Part shown: in pieces, positions 33,720-43,228 of the stretch
Layout of the letters: each line of letters begins with the position of its first letter
Position numbering within the stretch: position 1 is the first letter of the stretch
Source of the DNA: Candidatus Pantoea bituminis
Lineage (GTDB): Bacteria > Pseudomonadota > Gammaproteobacteria > Enterobacterales > Enterobacteriaceae
Assembly: GCF_018842675.1 (NCBI RefSeq)
Contig: NZ_JAGTWO010000004.1
Span: forward strand, 3,100,001 to 3,164,000
Direction: 5' to 3'
DNA length: 64,000 nt
Position numbers and translations under genes: made by a program
Notes under the pieces: generated by a model
Told to the model about the DNA's origin: nothing
Seen by the model: only the letters and a program-made list of their open reading frames with translations
The model's database searches: none

Positions 33720-35126
33720 ATGAAAACTTTATACCAGAAGTTATTTGATGCACATGTCGTTAATGAAACGCCAAATGAAACCCCATTGCTCTATATCGAT
33801 CGCCATCTGATCCATGAAGTGACATCACCGCAGGCCTTTGATGGCCTGCGTGCTCACGGTCGTAAAGTCCGTCAGCCGTCTAAAACCTTCGCGACCATGG
33901 ATCATAACGTCTCCACGCAGACCAAAGATATCAATGCGTCGGGCGAGATGGCACGTATCCAGATGCAAGAATTGATGAAGAACTGTGCCGAGTTTGGCGT
34001 GCAGTTGTATGACCTGAATCACCCGTTTCAAGGCATTGTGCACGTAATTGGTCCAGAGCAAGGTATGACTTTGCCCGGCATGACCATTGTTTGCGGTGAT
34101 TCACATACTGCAACGCACGGCGCTTTTGGTTCGCTGGCATTTGGTATCGGTACTTCAGAAGTTGAGCATGTGTTTGCCACGCAAACCCTGAAACAGGGCC
34201 GTGCCAAAACCATGAAAATCGAAGTGCTGGGTGAAGCGGCTACCGGCATCACTGCCAAAGATATTGTGCTGGCGATCATCGGTAAAACCGGTAGCGCAGG
34301 CGGCACCGGCCATGTAGTCGAATTCTGTGGCCCAGCCATTGAAGCGCTGAGCATGGAAGGTCGTATGACGCTGTGCAACATGGCCATTGAGATGGGTGCC
34401 AAAGCGGGTTTAGTGGCACCGGATGACACCACCTTTACTTACCTGAAAGGTCGCCAGTTTTCACCCGACGGTGAGAAATGGGAACAAGCCGTCGAGTATT
34501 GGCGCACCCTGAAGTCAGATGAAGGCGCAAAATTTGATGCGGTTGTTACCCTGCATGCCGAAGAGATCGCGCCTCAGGTAACTTGGGGAACAAATCCAGG
34601 CCAGGTCATTGCCGTTGATCAAGCGATCCCGAATCCAGCCTCTTTTGCCGATCCCGTTGAACGCGCCTCCGCAGAGAAAGCGCTGGCGTATATGGATCTG
34701 CAGCCAGGCATCAAGCTGACTGACGTTAGCATCGACAAAGTCTTTATCGGTTCTTGTACTAACTCACGTATTGAAGATTTACGCGCTGCTGCTGCGATTG
34801 CCAAAGGCCGCAAAGTCGCGCCAGGCGTAATGGCGATGGTGGTGCCAGGCTCGGGTCCGGTAAAAGCGCAGGCGGAAGCGGAAGGTCTGGATAAGATTTT
34901 CCTCGAAGCGGGTTTTGAATGGCGCTTGCCGGGTTGCTCAATGTGCCTGGCCATGAACAACGATCGCCTGAATCCGGGTGAGCGTTGCGCCTCTACCAGC
35001 AACCGTAACTTTGAAGGACGTCAAGGACGTGGCGGCCGTACGCATCTGGTTAGCCCGGCCATGGCAGCTGCGGCTGCGGTAACTGGTCATTTTGCTGACA
35101 TCCGTGAACTGACGACAGGAGCATAA
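33720..35126 (+). CDS. leuC: 3-isopropylmalate dehydratase large subunit
   Basis: Aconitase-family subunit carrying a [4Fe-4S] cluster; isomerises 2- to 3-isopropylmalate with LeuD. 468 aa (E. coli 466) from ATG 33720 ([14 protein letters not shown]). The frame is open 25 codons upstream inside leuB, which is rejected. Cluster ligands are the cysteine of [10 protein letters not shown] and the two of [30 protein letters not shown] is near residue 130. Five nt after leuB. Confidence 0.97.
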   Translation: MKTLYQKLFDAHVVNETPNETPLLYIDRHLIHEVTSPQAFDGLRAHGRKVRQPSKTFATMDHNVSTQTKDINASGEMARIQMQELMKNCAEFGVQLYDLNHPFQGIVHVIGPEQGMTLPGMTIVCGDSHTATHGAFGSLAFGIGTSEVEHVFATQTLKQGRAKTMKIEVLGEAATGITAKDIVLAIIGKTGSAGGTGHVVEFCGPAIEALSMEGRMTLCNMAIEMGAKAGLVAPDDTTFTYLKGRQFSPDGEKWEQAVEYWRTLKSDEGAKFDAVVTLHAEEIAPQVTWGTNPGQVIAVDQAIPNPASFADPVERASAEKALAYMDLQPGIKLTDVSIDKVFIGSCTNSRIEDLRAAAAIAKGRKVAPGVMAMVVPGSGPVKAQAEAEGLDKIFLEAGFEWRLPGCSMCLAMNNDRLNPGERCASTSNRNFEGRQGRGGRTHLVSPAMAAAAAVTGHFADIRELTTGA

Positions 35127-35129
35127 GTC

Positions 35130-35735
35130 ATGGCGAATAAATTTACCCAACACACCGGGATTGTTGCGCCGCTGGATGCGGCAAACGTCGATACCGACGC
35201 GATCATCCCTAAGCAGTTTTTGCAGAAAGTTACGCGTACCGGTTTTGGTCAGCACCTGTTTCACGATTGGCGCTTTGAAGATGATGCCGGCACCGTACCG
35301 ACTGCCAGCTTCGTGTTGAACAAGCCCGAATTCAAAGGCACCAGTATTTTACTGGCGCGTGAAAACTTTGGCTGTGGATCGTCACGTGAGCACGCACCTT
35401 GGGCGCTAACAGATTTCGGTTTTCACGTGGTGATTGCACCCAGTTTTGCCGATATCTTTTACGGCAATAGCTTTAACAATCAGCTGCTGCCGGTAAAGCT
35501 CAGCGATGAAGAAGTCGATGAGATGTTTAAACTGGTCGCTGCACAGCCAGGCATCCGTTTCACTGTTGATCTTGAAGCGCAAACCGTGACCGCAGGCGAT
35601 AAAACGTATCCGTTTGAGCTCGACAGTTTCCGTCGTCACTGCATGATCAATGGTCTCGACAGCATTGGCCTGACGCTTCAGCACGAAGCCTCGATCTCTG
35701 ATTATGAGCAGAAGCAGCCCGCTTTCCTGCGTTAA
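35130..35735 (+). CDS. leuD: 3-isopropylmalate dehydratase small subunit
   Basis: Swivel-domain partner of LeuC. 201 aa, as in E. coli. Typical [20 protein letters not shown] near the start and the substrate-binding loop [16 protein letters not shown] at about 68-83. Three nt after leuC and the last gene of the leu operon, followed by a strong terminator shared with setA. Confidence 0.97.
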   Translation: MANKFTQHTGIVAPLDAANVDTDAIIPKQFLQKVTRTGFGQHLFHDWRFEDDAGTVPTASFVLNKPEFKGTSILLARENFGCGSSREHAPWALTDFGFHVVIAPSFADIFYGNSFNNQLLPVKLSDEEVDEMFKLVAAQPGIRFTVDLEAQTVTAGDKTYPFELDSFRRHCMINGLDSIGLTLQHEASISDYEQKQPAFLR

Positions 35736-35740
35736 TCATT

Positions 35741-35766
35741 AAGGGCGACGATTTAGTCGCCCTTTT
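35741..35766. terminator. Bidirectional terminator between leuD and setA
   Basis: AAGGGCGAC (35741-35749), loop, GTCGCCCTT (35756-35764) with a T-rich tail. Convergent genes on both sides. Confidence 0.9.
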
Positions 35767-35767
35767 C

Positions 35768-36934
35768 TTATACGTTGCGTACCCGCGCCGACATGGCAAA
35801 AGAGGCAATAGCCAGCCCTAACGCCAGCCAATATATTGAGATATGTCCAAAGCGTTCGCTCAAGGTTCCCTGAATCAATCCCGCCAAAATCATGCCGGTG
35901 GAAATAGAATTAGTGAACATAGTGGTGGCTGCGCCCGGTCGTCCTGGCATTAAATCCTGAAACCACAGCATGCCTATTCCGGCAATGATGCCGATAAATA
36001 CTGCATTAAACAGCTGCAAAATCAGCAACGCATGGCGCGAACTAAACAATACCAGTCCGAGATAGAACAGAATACCTGCCGCTACCGCGATCAGCATCAG
36101 GTTGCGTTTACCGACGCGTTTAGCGCAATAGCCAGCCAGTAACATCACTGGAATCTCCAGTGCTGCCGCCATTCCCATCAATAACCCCGCCAGCTTTTCC
36201 GGTAAGCCCAGCGTGCTGCTGATATAGAGCGGCATATCGATAATATACATGGTATTGCAGGTCCACATTGTCACGGAGGCGATAAACAGCAGCCTGACAT
36301 CGCGGTTGCGCCAACCGCTGATCGGCATGCCGCCGCTGTGCATCAGCGAATCAGCGCGTGGCACCGAAGGCAAGGTAAACCAAATAAGGAGGATGCAGAT
36401 AAAGAACAGCGCTGCCGCCACCATGAACAGCGTGACAAAGCCATAGTTGAGCGCCAGTGCAAACGACAGCGGCGGCCCAATCACCCAAGCCAGTGATATC
36501 TGCGCACGCATTACCGAACTGAACATCGCTGCTTCGCGCGCGGAATGGTCAATATATTCTCGCGCCAGCGCAAAAATCTGTGGCATGGAGACGCTGGCCA
36601 GCGCTGACAGCAGCACGCCCAGCGTAATCAGTGTGAAATAATGACGCGTGAAGGCAAACAAAATGGCATTACACAGCGCCATCAGACAACAAAACAGAAT
36701 GATGTGACGGCGATCACCGACGCTGTCTGAGCGCTTGGCTACCAGCATACTCACCACAATCCCGGCCACGGCATTAATGGTAAAAAACAGCCCAACCCAA
36801 AACGGCCGCGCCTGCACTTCACGCGTCAAAAACAAGCTGAGCGTGGGTGCTTGTAATGCACCGGCTACGCCAATCATGAACGATGCCACCATAAACGCGA
36901 GATAAACCGGATTGATGCGACGCTGCGACTTCAT
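35768..36934 (-). CDS. setA: Sugar efflux transporter SetA
   Basis: Major facilitator superfamily sugar/glycoside exporter of the SET family, 12 membrane helices. 388 aa (E. coli 392) from ATG 36934 (MKSQRRINPVYLAFMV); 22 upstream codons overlap the SgrS region and are rejected. The family stretches GVAGALQAPTLSLFLTREV, LAWVIGPPLSFALALNYGF, MWTCNTMYIIDMPLYISS and GMLWFQDLMPGRPGAATT are nearly identical to E. coli. It lies directly downstream of SgrS on the same strand, as in E. coli, where it takes part in the glucose-phosphate stress response. Confidence 0.95.
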   Translation of the reverse strand: MKSQRRINPVYLAFMVASFMIGVAGALQAPTLSLFLTREVQARPFWVGLFFTINAVAGIVVSMLVAKRSDSVGDRRHIILFCCLMALCNAILFAFTRHYFTLITLGVLLSALASVSMPQIFALAREYIDHSAREAAMFSSVMRAQISLAWVIGPPLSFALALNYGFVTLFMVAAALFFICILLIWFTLPSVPRADSLMHSGGMPISGWRNRDVRLLFIASVTMWTCNTMYIIDMPLYISSTLGLPEKLAGLLMGMAAALEIPVMLLAGYCAKRVGKRNLMLIAVAAGILFYLGLVLFSSRHALLILQLFNAVFIGIIAGIGMLWFQDLMPGRPGAATTMFTNSISTGMILAGLIQGTLSERFGHISIYWLALGLAIASFAMSARVRNV

Positions 36935-37001
36935 GCCGAAATCCCTAACAGAATGAAAAAACCGAGGAAAAAAACAAGGGTAGACGATACAGCGCAACAC
37001 G

Positions 37002-37150
37002 AAAAAAGCCAGCAGATAAAATCCTGCTGGCGGTGTAATTGCACCCTACTCAGAAAGGATCCCGCATCGCTGCGCGATCATGGTTGAGCGCCATTCATTG
37101 CTGAATGCCTCCCGCTCTTCCAATGAGGTTCAGTTTGCCTCTAATATGAG
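37002..37150 (-). ncRNA. sgrS: SgrS small RNA (3' region clear, 5' end approximate)
   Basis: Hfq-dependent small RNA that represses ptsG under glucose-phosphate stress. Minus-strand features, in order: the target-pairing segment CTGAGTAGGGTGC (about 37039-37051), matching the E. coli CUGAGUAUUGGUG seed region; a small GGTG/CACC hairpin; then the terminator stem GCCAGCAG / CTGCTGGC followed by six T (37002-37031). Hairpin, spacing and terminator follow E. coli SgrS. The RNA is shorter than the 227-nt E. coli version: the sgrR start at 37192 limits its 5' end. No credible SgrT frame is present, only peptides of 6 and 11 codons. Divergent from sgrR, which should activate it. Confidence 0.85.
37008..37031 (-). 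terminator. SgrS terminator
   Basis: Perfect 8-bp stem GCCAGCAG / CTGCTGGC, 8-nt loop, then T6 on the minus strand. In SgrS the U-run also serves as the Hfq-binding tail. Confidence 0.9.
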
Positions 37151-37153
37151 GCA
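37136..37153. promoter_or_regulatory. Inverted repeat in the sgrS-sgrR divergent region
   Basis: TGCCTC (37136-37141), spacer TAATAT, GAGGCA (37148-37153). The centre on the minus strand reads CATATTA, a possible -10 for sgrS, so this may be promoter plus SgrR operator. Inferred from position only. Confidence 0.4.
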
Positions 37154-37191
37154 GGAAAAACAGAGCGCTTTTTACAGGGAGTTCCTCTTTT

Positions 37192-38851
37192 ATGTCCTCA
37201 TCACGCCTTAAACAGCAATTCATTCGCCTGTGGCAAAGTTGCCAGGGCCAGACGCAAGAAACCACGCTGAGTGAACTGGCGGATTTACTGCATTGCTCTC
37301 GCCGTCATATGCGTAATTTACTTAACGCTATGCAAGATGCTGGATGGCTAACCTGGCAAGCTGAAGCCGGGCGCGGCAAGCGTTCACAGCTGACTTTTTG
37401 TTATACCGGACTCGCGCTACAGCAGCAGCGGGCAGAAGATTTGCTGGAGCAGGATCGTATCGATCAACTGGTGCAACTGGTCGGCGATAAAAATCAGGTG
37501 CGACAGATGATCAGCGCGCATCTGGGCCGCAGTTTCCGCCAGGGCAAACATATTCTTCGCGTGCTTTATTACCGCCCGTTACTCAATCTGCTGCCTGGAT
37601 CGCCGCTGCGCCGCTCAGAGACGCATTTGGCACGACAAATCTTTAGTGGGCTGACGCGAATAAATGAGGAAAACGGGGAAATCGAGGCGGATATTGCGCA
37701 CCACTGGCAGCAAACATCGCCGCTGCACTGGCGCTTTTTTTACGCCCGGCTATCCGCTTTCACCACGGTCGCGAATTAGAAATGGCTGATGTCATCGGCA
37801 GTCTTGAACGCCTGCGTGATCAGCCGCTGTTTTCACATTTCCAACTCATCACCTCGCCCGCCCCTGGACGCTGGATATCACGCTAAGCCAGCCCGACGAC
37901 TGGTTACCTTGGTTACTTGGCAGCGTGAGCGCCATGATTCTGCCGCGTGAATGGCCCGAGCAGCGTGATTTCGCTCGCCAGCCTAAGGGGACTGGCCCTT
38001 ACAGCGTGGTGCGCAATCAGCAAAGCCAGCTGAAAATCGAAGCGTTTGATGACTACTTTGGCTTTCGCGCCCTGATCGATGACGTCTCAATTTGGGTATT
38101 GCCTGAGATCAGCGACGAACTGGTTTATTCAGGCGTACGTTTGCAGGGCGACACCGTTGATGAAAAGCAGGAAGAGAGTCGGCTCGAAGAGGGATGTTAT
38201 TATTTGCTATTCGATCAGCGATCAGAAAAAGGTCGCAACGAGGCGATTCGCCGCTGGGTCAGCTATTTATTTAATCCTATTGCCCTGCTCAATCATGCGA
38301 GCGCTGGCTATCAGCGCTACTGGTTTCCCGCTTACGGTTTGCTGCCGCGCTGGCACCATCGCCGTGACTTAACGCCCGTTGAGAAACCAGCTGGGCTGAA
38401 AAGCCTGACGCTCACCTGGTATAGCCAACACGTTGAGCACGAAGGCATCGCTAATGCGCTACGCCCTTTATTAGCGCAACATGGCGTAACGCTTGAAACG
38501 TGTGAAGTCAGCTATGAAAGCTGGCATCAGGGCGAGGCTGAAAGCGATATCTGGCTGGGCAGCGTCAATTTCACCCTGCCGCTGGAATATTCACTGTTTG
38601 CTCAGCTCTATGAGGTGCCGTTGCTGCATCATTGCCTGCCCATTGACTGGCACAGCGATGCCGCACGCTGGCGTGAAAAAGCGCTGCCGCTTGCCGAATG
38701 GAGCAAGCGCTTGGTCGAGGAAGGCGGGTTGCATCCGCTGTTTCATCACTGGCTGCTGCTGGAAGGAGAACGCAGTATGCGTGGCGTGCGCATGAATACG
38801 CTGGGCTGGTTTGATTTTAAATCCGCCTGGTTCGCGCCGCCGGAGCTGTGA
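37192..38851 (+). CDS. sgrR: Transcriptional regulator SgrR (two frameshifts in this sequence)
   Basis: Activator of sgrS with an N-terminal winged helix-turn-helix ([19 protein letters not shown]) and a C-terminal periplasmic-solute-binding-like domain that senses sugar phosphate. As written, two breaks occur. A T7 run at 37735-37741 needs T8 to read [17 protein letters not shown]4 run at 37860-37864 needs C5 to read [14 protein letters not shown]. Restoring both gives one 553-aa protein (E. coli 551), with the ending [19 protein letters not shown] as seen in the intact part (here [16 protein letters not shown]). Divergent from sgrS. Two missed bases within 125 nt in an otherwise well conserved gene suggest sequencing error. 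Confidence 0.9.
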
Positions 38852-38888
38852 TCCTTTCGCCCCGGCGATGAAATGACTAGAATGACTC

Positions 38889-38985
38889 GTTCTCAACGGG
38901 GTGCCGCTTGCGATTGTCGCAATGAGCTGAGATATACCCGTCGAACCTGATTCGGTTAATACCGACGTAGGGATTTGAGAGGCCA
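38889..38985 (+). ncRNA. TPP riboswitch (THI element) controlling thiBPQ
   Basis: Thiamine pyrophosphate aptamer. The conserved elements appear in order: CAACGGGGTGCC (38894 on), GCTGAGATATACCCG (38936 on), ACCTGATTCGGTTAATAC (38946 on), CGTAGGGA (38965 on) and the closing helix TGAGA. The leader continues 54 nt to the thiB GTG start. In E. coli the equivalent (also seen as the sroA RNA) lowers expression of the thiamine transporter when TPP is abundant. Confidence 0.95.
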
Positions 38986-39038
38986 ACGTGCTCAGATCCT
39001 TTGCGACTCATATAACAATTCTCCTTAAGGAGCGCAAA

Positions 39039-40024
39039 GTGTTAAAAAAATGTCTGTCTCTGCTGCTGCTGCTGTCAGCGCCCGTCTTTGCTGCCAAACC
39101 GACCTTAACCGTTTATACCTACGATTCATTCTCAGCCGATTGGGGCCCTGGCCCAGCGGTGAAAAAAGCCTTTGAAGCGCAGTGCAATTGCGAACTGAAA
39201 TTCGTCGCGCTGGAAGATGGCGTGTCGCTGCTGAATCGCGTGCGCATGGAAGGCAAGAACAGCAAAGCCGACGTGGTATTAGGGCTGGATAACAATTTGG
39301 TGCAGGCGGCACAAAAAACGGGTCTGTTTGCGCCCAGCGACGTTGACACCAGCAAGCTACAGTTACCCGATGGCTGGCAAGATAAAACCTTTGTGCCCTT
39401 CGATTACGGCTACTTCGCCTTTGTCTATGACAAAAATAAACTCAAAAATCCGCCTAAAAGCCTGAAAGAACTGGTTGATAGTCCAGAGAAGTGGCGCGTC
39501 ATTTATGAAGACCCGCGTACCAGCACGCCGGGTTTAGGCTTGCTGCTGTGGATGCAAAAAGTGTATGGCGATCAGGCACCGCAGGCCTGGCAGAAGCTGG
39601 CGCAGAAAACCGTTACTGTCACCAAAGGTTGGAGCGAAGCTTACGGTCTGTTCCTGAAAGGTGAAGGTGATCTGGTGTTGAGTTACACCACCTCGCCTGC
39701 TTACCACATCATCGAAGAGAAAAAGAGAATTACGCCGCTGCGTCGTTTGCCGAAGGCCATTATTTGCAGGTTGAAGTTGCGGCTCAGCTTGCCAGCAGCA
39801 AACAACCCAAACTGGCGCAACAGTTCATGCAGTTCATGGTGTCGCCCGCCTTCCAGAACGCGATTCCAACCGGTAACTGGATGTATCCCGTAATCAAAAC
39901 TGATTTACCGGCAGGATTTTCATCGTTGAGCGTGCCAAATACTGCGCTGCAATTCTCATCGCAAGATGTCGCCGATCACCGCTCAGAATGGATTAATGCA
40001 TGGCAACGCGCCGTCAGCCGTTAA
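39039..40024 (+). CDS. thiB: Thiamine ABC transporter substrate-binding protein (frameshifted)
   Basis: Periplasmic binding protein for thiamine and its phosphates. It starts at GTG 39039, 6 nt after TAAGGAG. The signal peptide [17 protein letters not shown] is followed by the mature start [13 protein letters not shown]. The frame breaks at an A5 run at 39719-39724: GAG AAA AAG AGA should read GAG AAA AAA GAG AAT TAC. A sixth A joins [20 protein letters not shown] to [15 protein letters not shown] and gives 328 aa (E. coli 327), ending WQRAVSR. The restored frame overlaps thiP by 25 nt, as in E. coli. Confidence 0.93.
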
Positions 40025-41610
40025 TTCCGCTCTGGTTGATTCCCGGTTCGCTCGCCACGCTGCTGCTGTGCAGTGTGGCGCTGCTGGCGTTTTCCTCGCT
40101 GTGGATCGCTGCGCCTGATACGGACTGGCGCAGCGTATTGCAGGACGACTATCTCCATCACGTTATCGGCTTCTCCTTTGGTCAGGCGCTGCTTTCTGCG
40201 CTGTTGTCGCTCCTGCCTGCGATTGCGCTCGCGCGCGCACTTTACCGGCGGCGCTTTCCTGGCCGCCAATTATTGCTGCGGCTGTGCGCCATGACGCTGG
40301 TTCTGCCGGTTTTGGTCGCGGTATTTGGCTTGCTTACGGTCTATGGTCGCGTCGGCTGGTTGGCGCAGTTGTGCCAGTTTTTTAATATCGATTACGCTTT
40401 TTCGCCGTACGGCCTGCAAGGTATTCTGCTGGCACATGTGTTTTTCAATTTGCCGCTGGCAACGCGTTTGATGTTGCAGGCGTTAGAAAGCATCCCGGCC
40501 GAGCAGCGGCAACTGGCCGCGCAGCTTAATTTGCGCGGCTGGCACCATTTCCGCCTGCTGGAATGGCCGTGGCTGCGCCGTCAGTTGCTGCCGACCGGCG
40601 CGCTGATATTTATGCTCTGCTTTGCCAGCTTTGCTACCGTGTTGTCGCTGGGCGGCGGGCCGCAAGCCACCACCATTGAACTCGCCATTTTTCAGGCGCT
40701 GAGTTATGACTACGATCCGGGGCGCGCAGCATTGCTGGCACTGATACAGCTCACCTGCTGCCTGACTTTAGTTTTGCTCAGCCAGCGTTTTAGCAAGGCC
40801 ATTCCCGCTGGCATCAGTCAACTGCGCGGCTGGCGCGATCCGCAAGATTCCCTGCTTGCTCGCGTGAGTGATTTTGCCTTGATTGTGTTGGCGCTGCTGC
40901 TGCTGTTACCACCGCTGCTGGCAGTCATCGTGGATGGATTGCATGGCGGCCTGCGCGGGGCGTTGGCACAACCGGCGCTGTGGCAGGCCACATTCACTTC
41001 GCTGCGTATCGCGCTGGGTGCTGGCCTGCTTTGCGTGCTGCTGACTATGATGCTGCTGTGGAGCAGCCGTGAATTGCGTATGCGCCAACGCAACGTGGCC
41101 GCACAGATCATAGATACCAGCGGTATGTTGATTCTGGCGATGCCCGGTATCGTGCTGGCGACCGGCTTTTTCCTGCTGTTCAACGCCACCATTGGCTTGC
41201 CCACTTCCGCTGACGGTTTAGTGATATTCACTAACGCACTGATTTCCATTCCCTACGCCCTGAAAGTATTGGAAAACCCCATGCGCGATATCGCTGAGCG
41301 CTACGCAAACCTGTGCAATTCGTTGGGTATCCAGGGCTGGAATCGACTACGTCTGATTGAACTGCGCGCCCTGAAGCGACCTTTAGCTCAGGCACTGGCC
41401 TTTGCCTGCGTGTTATCGATCGGAGATTTTGGCGTGGTTGCGCTGTTTGGTAGCGCAGATTTCCGCACCTTACCGTTCTACCTGTATCAACAAATTGGTT
41501 CTTATCGTGGCGCAGACGGAGCAGTTACCGCCCTGCTGCTGCTGTTACTTTGCCTGTTGCTGTTTACTCTGATGGAAAAATTACCGGGCCACCATGCTGA
41601 CTCTGAATAA
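40000..41610 (+). CDS. thiP: Thiamine ABC transporter permease ThiP
   Basis: Inner-membrane permease with two fused permease halves, about 12 membrane helices. 536 aa, the E. coli length, starting [17 protein letters not shown]. The EAA-type loops that contact ThiQ are visible as [19 protein letters not shown] in the first half and [20 protein letters not shown] (20 residues) in the second. Overlaps thiB at its start and thiQ at its end (17 nt), so translation of thiBPQ is coupled. Confidence 0.97.
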   Translation: MATRRQPLIPLWLIPGSLATLLLCSVALLAFSSLWIAAPDTDWRSVLQDDYLHHVIGFSFGQALLSALLSLLPAIALARALYRRRFPGRQLLLRLCAMTLVLPVLVAVFGLLTVYGRVGWLAQLCQFFNIDYAFSPYGLQGILLAHVFFNLPLATRLMLQALESIPAEQRQLAAQLNLRGWHHFRLLEWPWLRRQLLPTGALIFMLCFASFATVLSLGGGPQATTIELAIFQALSYDYDPGRAALLALIQLTCCLTLVLLSQRFSKAIPAGISQLRGWRDPQDSLLARVSDFALIVLALLLLLPPLLAVIVDGLHGGLRGALAQPALWQATFTSLRIALGAGLLCVLLTMMLLWSSRELRMRQRNVAAQIIDTSGMLILAMPGIVLATGFFLLFNATIGLPTSADGLVIFTNALISIPYALKVLENPMRDIAERYANLCNSLGIQGWNRLRLIELRALKRPLAQALAFACVLSIGDFGVVALFGSADFRTLPFYLYQQIGSYRGADGAVTALLLLLLCLLLFTLMEKLPGHHADSE

Positions 41611-42295
41611 CCTCACTTACCTGTATCACCACTTGCCGATGCGTTTCAGCCTGACTGCGCAACGTGGCGAACGTCTGGCGATTCTTGGCCCCAGCGGCGC
41701 AGGTAAAAGTACGTTGCTGAGCCTGATTGCCGGATTTTTACCGGTCAGTCAGGGAATGCTGGAGATTGATGGCAAAGATCACACGCGCAGCGTGCCCGCA
41801 AAGCGTCCGGTTTCGATGCTGTTTCAGGAGAACAACCTGTTTCCACACCTCAACGTACAGCAGAACATGGCGCTGGGGCTGAATCCAGGCTTGAAGCTAA
41901 ATGCCACCCAACAACAACAACTGGCGGCTATTGCAACACAGGTTGGGTTAAGCGATCTGCTTACGCGCTTGCCGGGCCAGCTTTCCGGTGGGCAACGTCA
42001 GCGTGTTGCGCTGGCACGTTGCTTACTGCGCGATCGCCCGGTTCTGCTGCTGGATGAACCCTTTTCAGCCCTCGATCCCGCCTTGCGTGGAGAGATGCTG
42101 CAACTGGTGAGTTCAGTGTGTGAGACACGCAACATTACCTTACTTATGGTGTCGCACAGCCTGGAAGATGCGCAGCAAATTGCGCCGCGCAGCGTGGTCA
42201 TTGTGGATGGTCGGGTTTACTGGGATGGCGCAACGCAGCAGTTGCTGTCGGGAGAAACACGGGAAGCCGATGTGCTCGGCATCCCGCGCCGTTAA
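41594..42295 (+). CDS. thiQ: Thiamine ABC transporter ATP-binding protein ThiQ
   Basis: ATPase of the thiamine importer. 233 aa (E. coli 232). Walker [10 protein letters not shown] at 33-41, Q-loop [10 protein letters not shown], signature [14 protein letters not shown] at about 131, Walker [16 protein letters not shown] and switch His in VSHSLEDA are all present. Last gene of the riboswitch-controlled thiBPQ unit; its stop overlaps the convergent yabI stop by 4 nt. Confidence 0.97.
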   Translation: MLTLNNLTYLYHHLPMRFSLTAQRGERLAILGPSGAGKSTLLSLIAGFLPVSQGMLEIDGKDHTRSVPAKRPVSMLFQENNLFPHLNVQQNMALGLNPGLKLNATQQQQLAAIATQVGLSDLLTRLPGQLSGGQRQRVALARCLLRDRPVLLLDEPFSALDPALRGEMLQLVSSVCETRNITLLMVSHSLEDAQQIAPRSVVIVDGRVYWDGATQQLLSGETREADVLGIPRR

Positions 42296-43056
42296 TTAAA
42301 GAAAACTTGCCCTAACAAGTGCAGGAAAATGGGCATCATGGGGTGGAACTGAATCGCCACCAATGCGCCTACCGCGATAGCAAATCCAAGCGGTGCTAAC
42401 CAACGCAAGCGTTGTGGCGGCAGATACGCTGTTGCCCAATCCTGACTTTTACCGCTGCGCCACCAGCGCCAGCAGAGCCAAAATCCGAGCCACGCGATAA
42501 TCGCCACTAACAGCAGCAGCCACTTAAAGTTACCGCCCTGCGCCGCTTTCGGCACGTCAATGGCCACGCCTGCTAAAATACCTGGCAGCAAGTACAGCGG
42601 CGGCCACAAAATACAGCCAATGAGATTGGGCGGCAGGAACTTGCGCACCGGCAACTCCAACATGCCTGCGGCAAGCGGAATCAGCGGACGCGTTGGCCCA
42701 ACAAAGCGCCCCACCAGAATGGTGAACATACTGTGCTGATGCAGTGCATGCTCGGTTTTATCCAGCAATCCTTTGTATTTTTGAATATATTTCCAGCGAT
42801 GCAGCGGCCCCTGAAATTTCCAGCCAATGCCATAGGAAACCCAGTCACCAATCAAGCATCCAGCAAAACCCGCCGCCCAGGCAGGATAGAGACCAATTTG
42901 TCCGCTACCCACCAACGCGCCGAGGCTGGCCATCAAAACCGTACCCGGCAGTAATAATCCCACAAACGCCAGTGATTCAAGAAACGTCACCATTGCAACG
43001 GCAAACAGCGCCCATTCCAGCGACTGTGTAAAAAGGTGTTGAACCCAGGCTTCCAT
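42292..43056 (-). CDS. yabI: DedA-family membrane protein YabI
   Basis: Inner-membrane DedA/VTT-domain protein; the family has been linked to undecaprenyl phosphate or other lipid-carrier flipping and to proton-motive-force homeostasis. 254 aa from ATG 43056 ([18 protein letters not shown]); a frame open for 39 more codons upstream is unconserved. The DedA signatures [20 protein letters not shown] and [18 protein letters not shown] are clear, as is [13 protein letters not shown]. Convergent with thiQ. In E. coli araC-araBAD would follow; here polB is next. Confidence 0.93.
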   Translation of the reverse strand: MEAWVQHLFTQSLEWALFAVAMVTFLESLAFVGLLLPGTVLMASLGALVGSGQIGLYPAWAAGFAGCLIGDWVSYGIGWKFQGPLHRWKYIQKYKGLLDKTEHALHQHSMFTILVGRFVGPTRPLIPLAAGMLELPVRKFLPPNLIGCILWPPLYLLPGILAGVAIDVPKAAQGGNFKWLLLLVAIIAWLGFWLCWRWWRSGKSQDWATAYLPPQRLRWLAPLGFAIAVGALVAIQFHPMMPIFLHLLGQVFFN

Positions 43057-43228
43057 AACCTTCCTTAAAAAAGCACAAGGCTGGATTGTCCTGAGCCTGC
43101 ATCGAAGCGTCAAGGCAAGAATTGTACGCTGATATTGACAAAAGCCAGCCGCGAGAACTGTATAAATATCCATGTTATACTTTGCTCACTGCCCATCCCG
43201 AATCCGGCTTTCTGGAGAGAGTGTGAAT

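Noticed and set aside
37036..37110. SgrT coding frame inside SgrS
   Set aside because: Only 6- and 11-codon frames (starting MNGAQP and MIAQRC) occur, with no likeness to SgrT and no ribosome-binding site.
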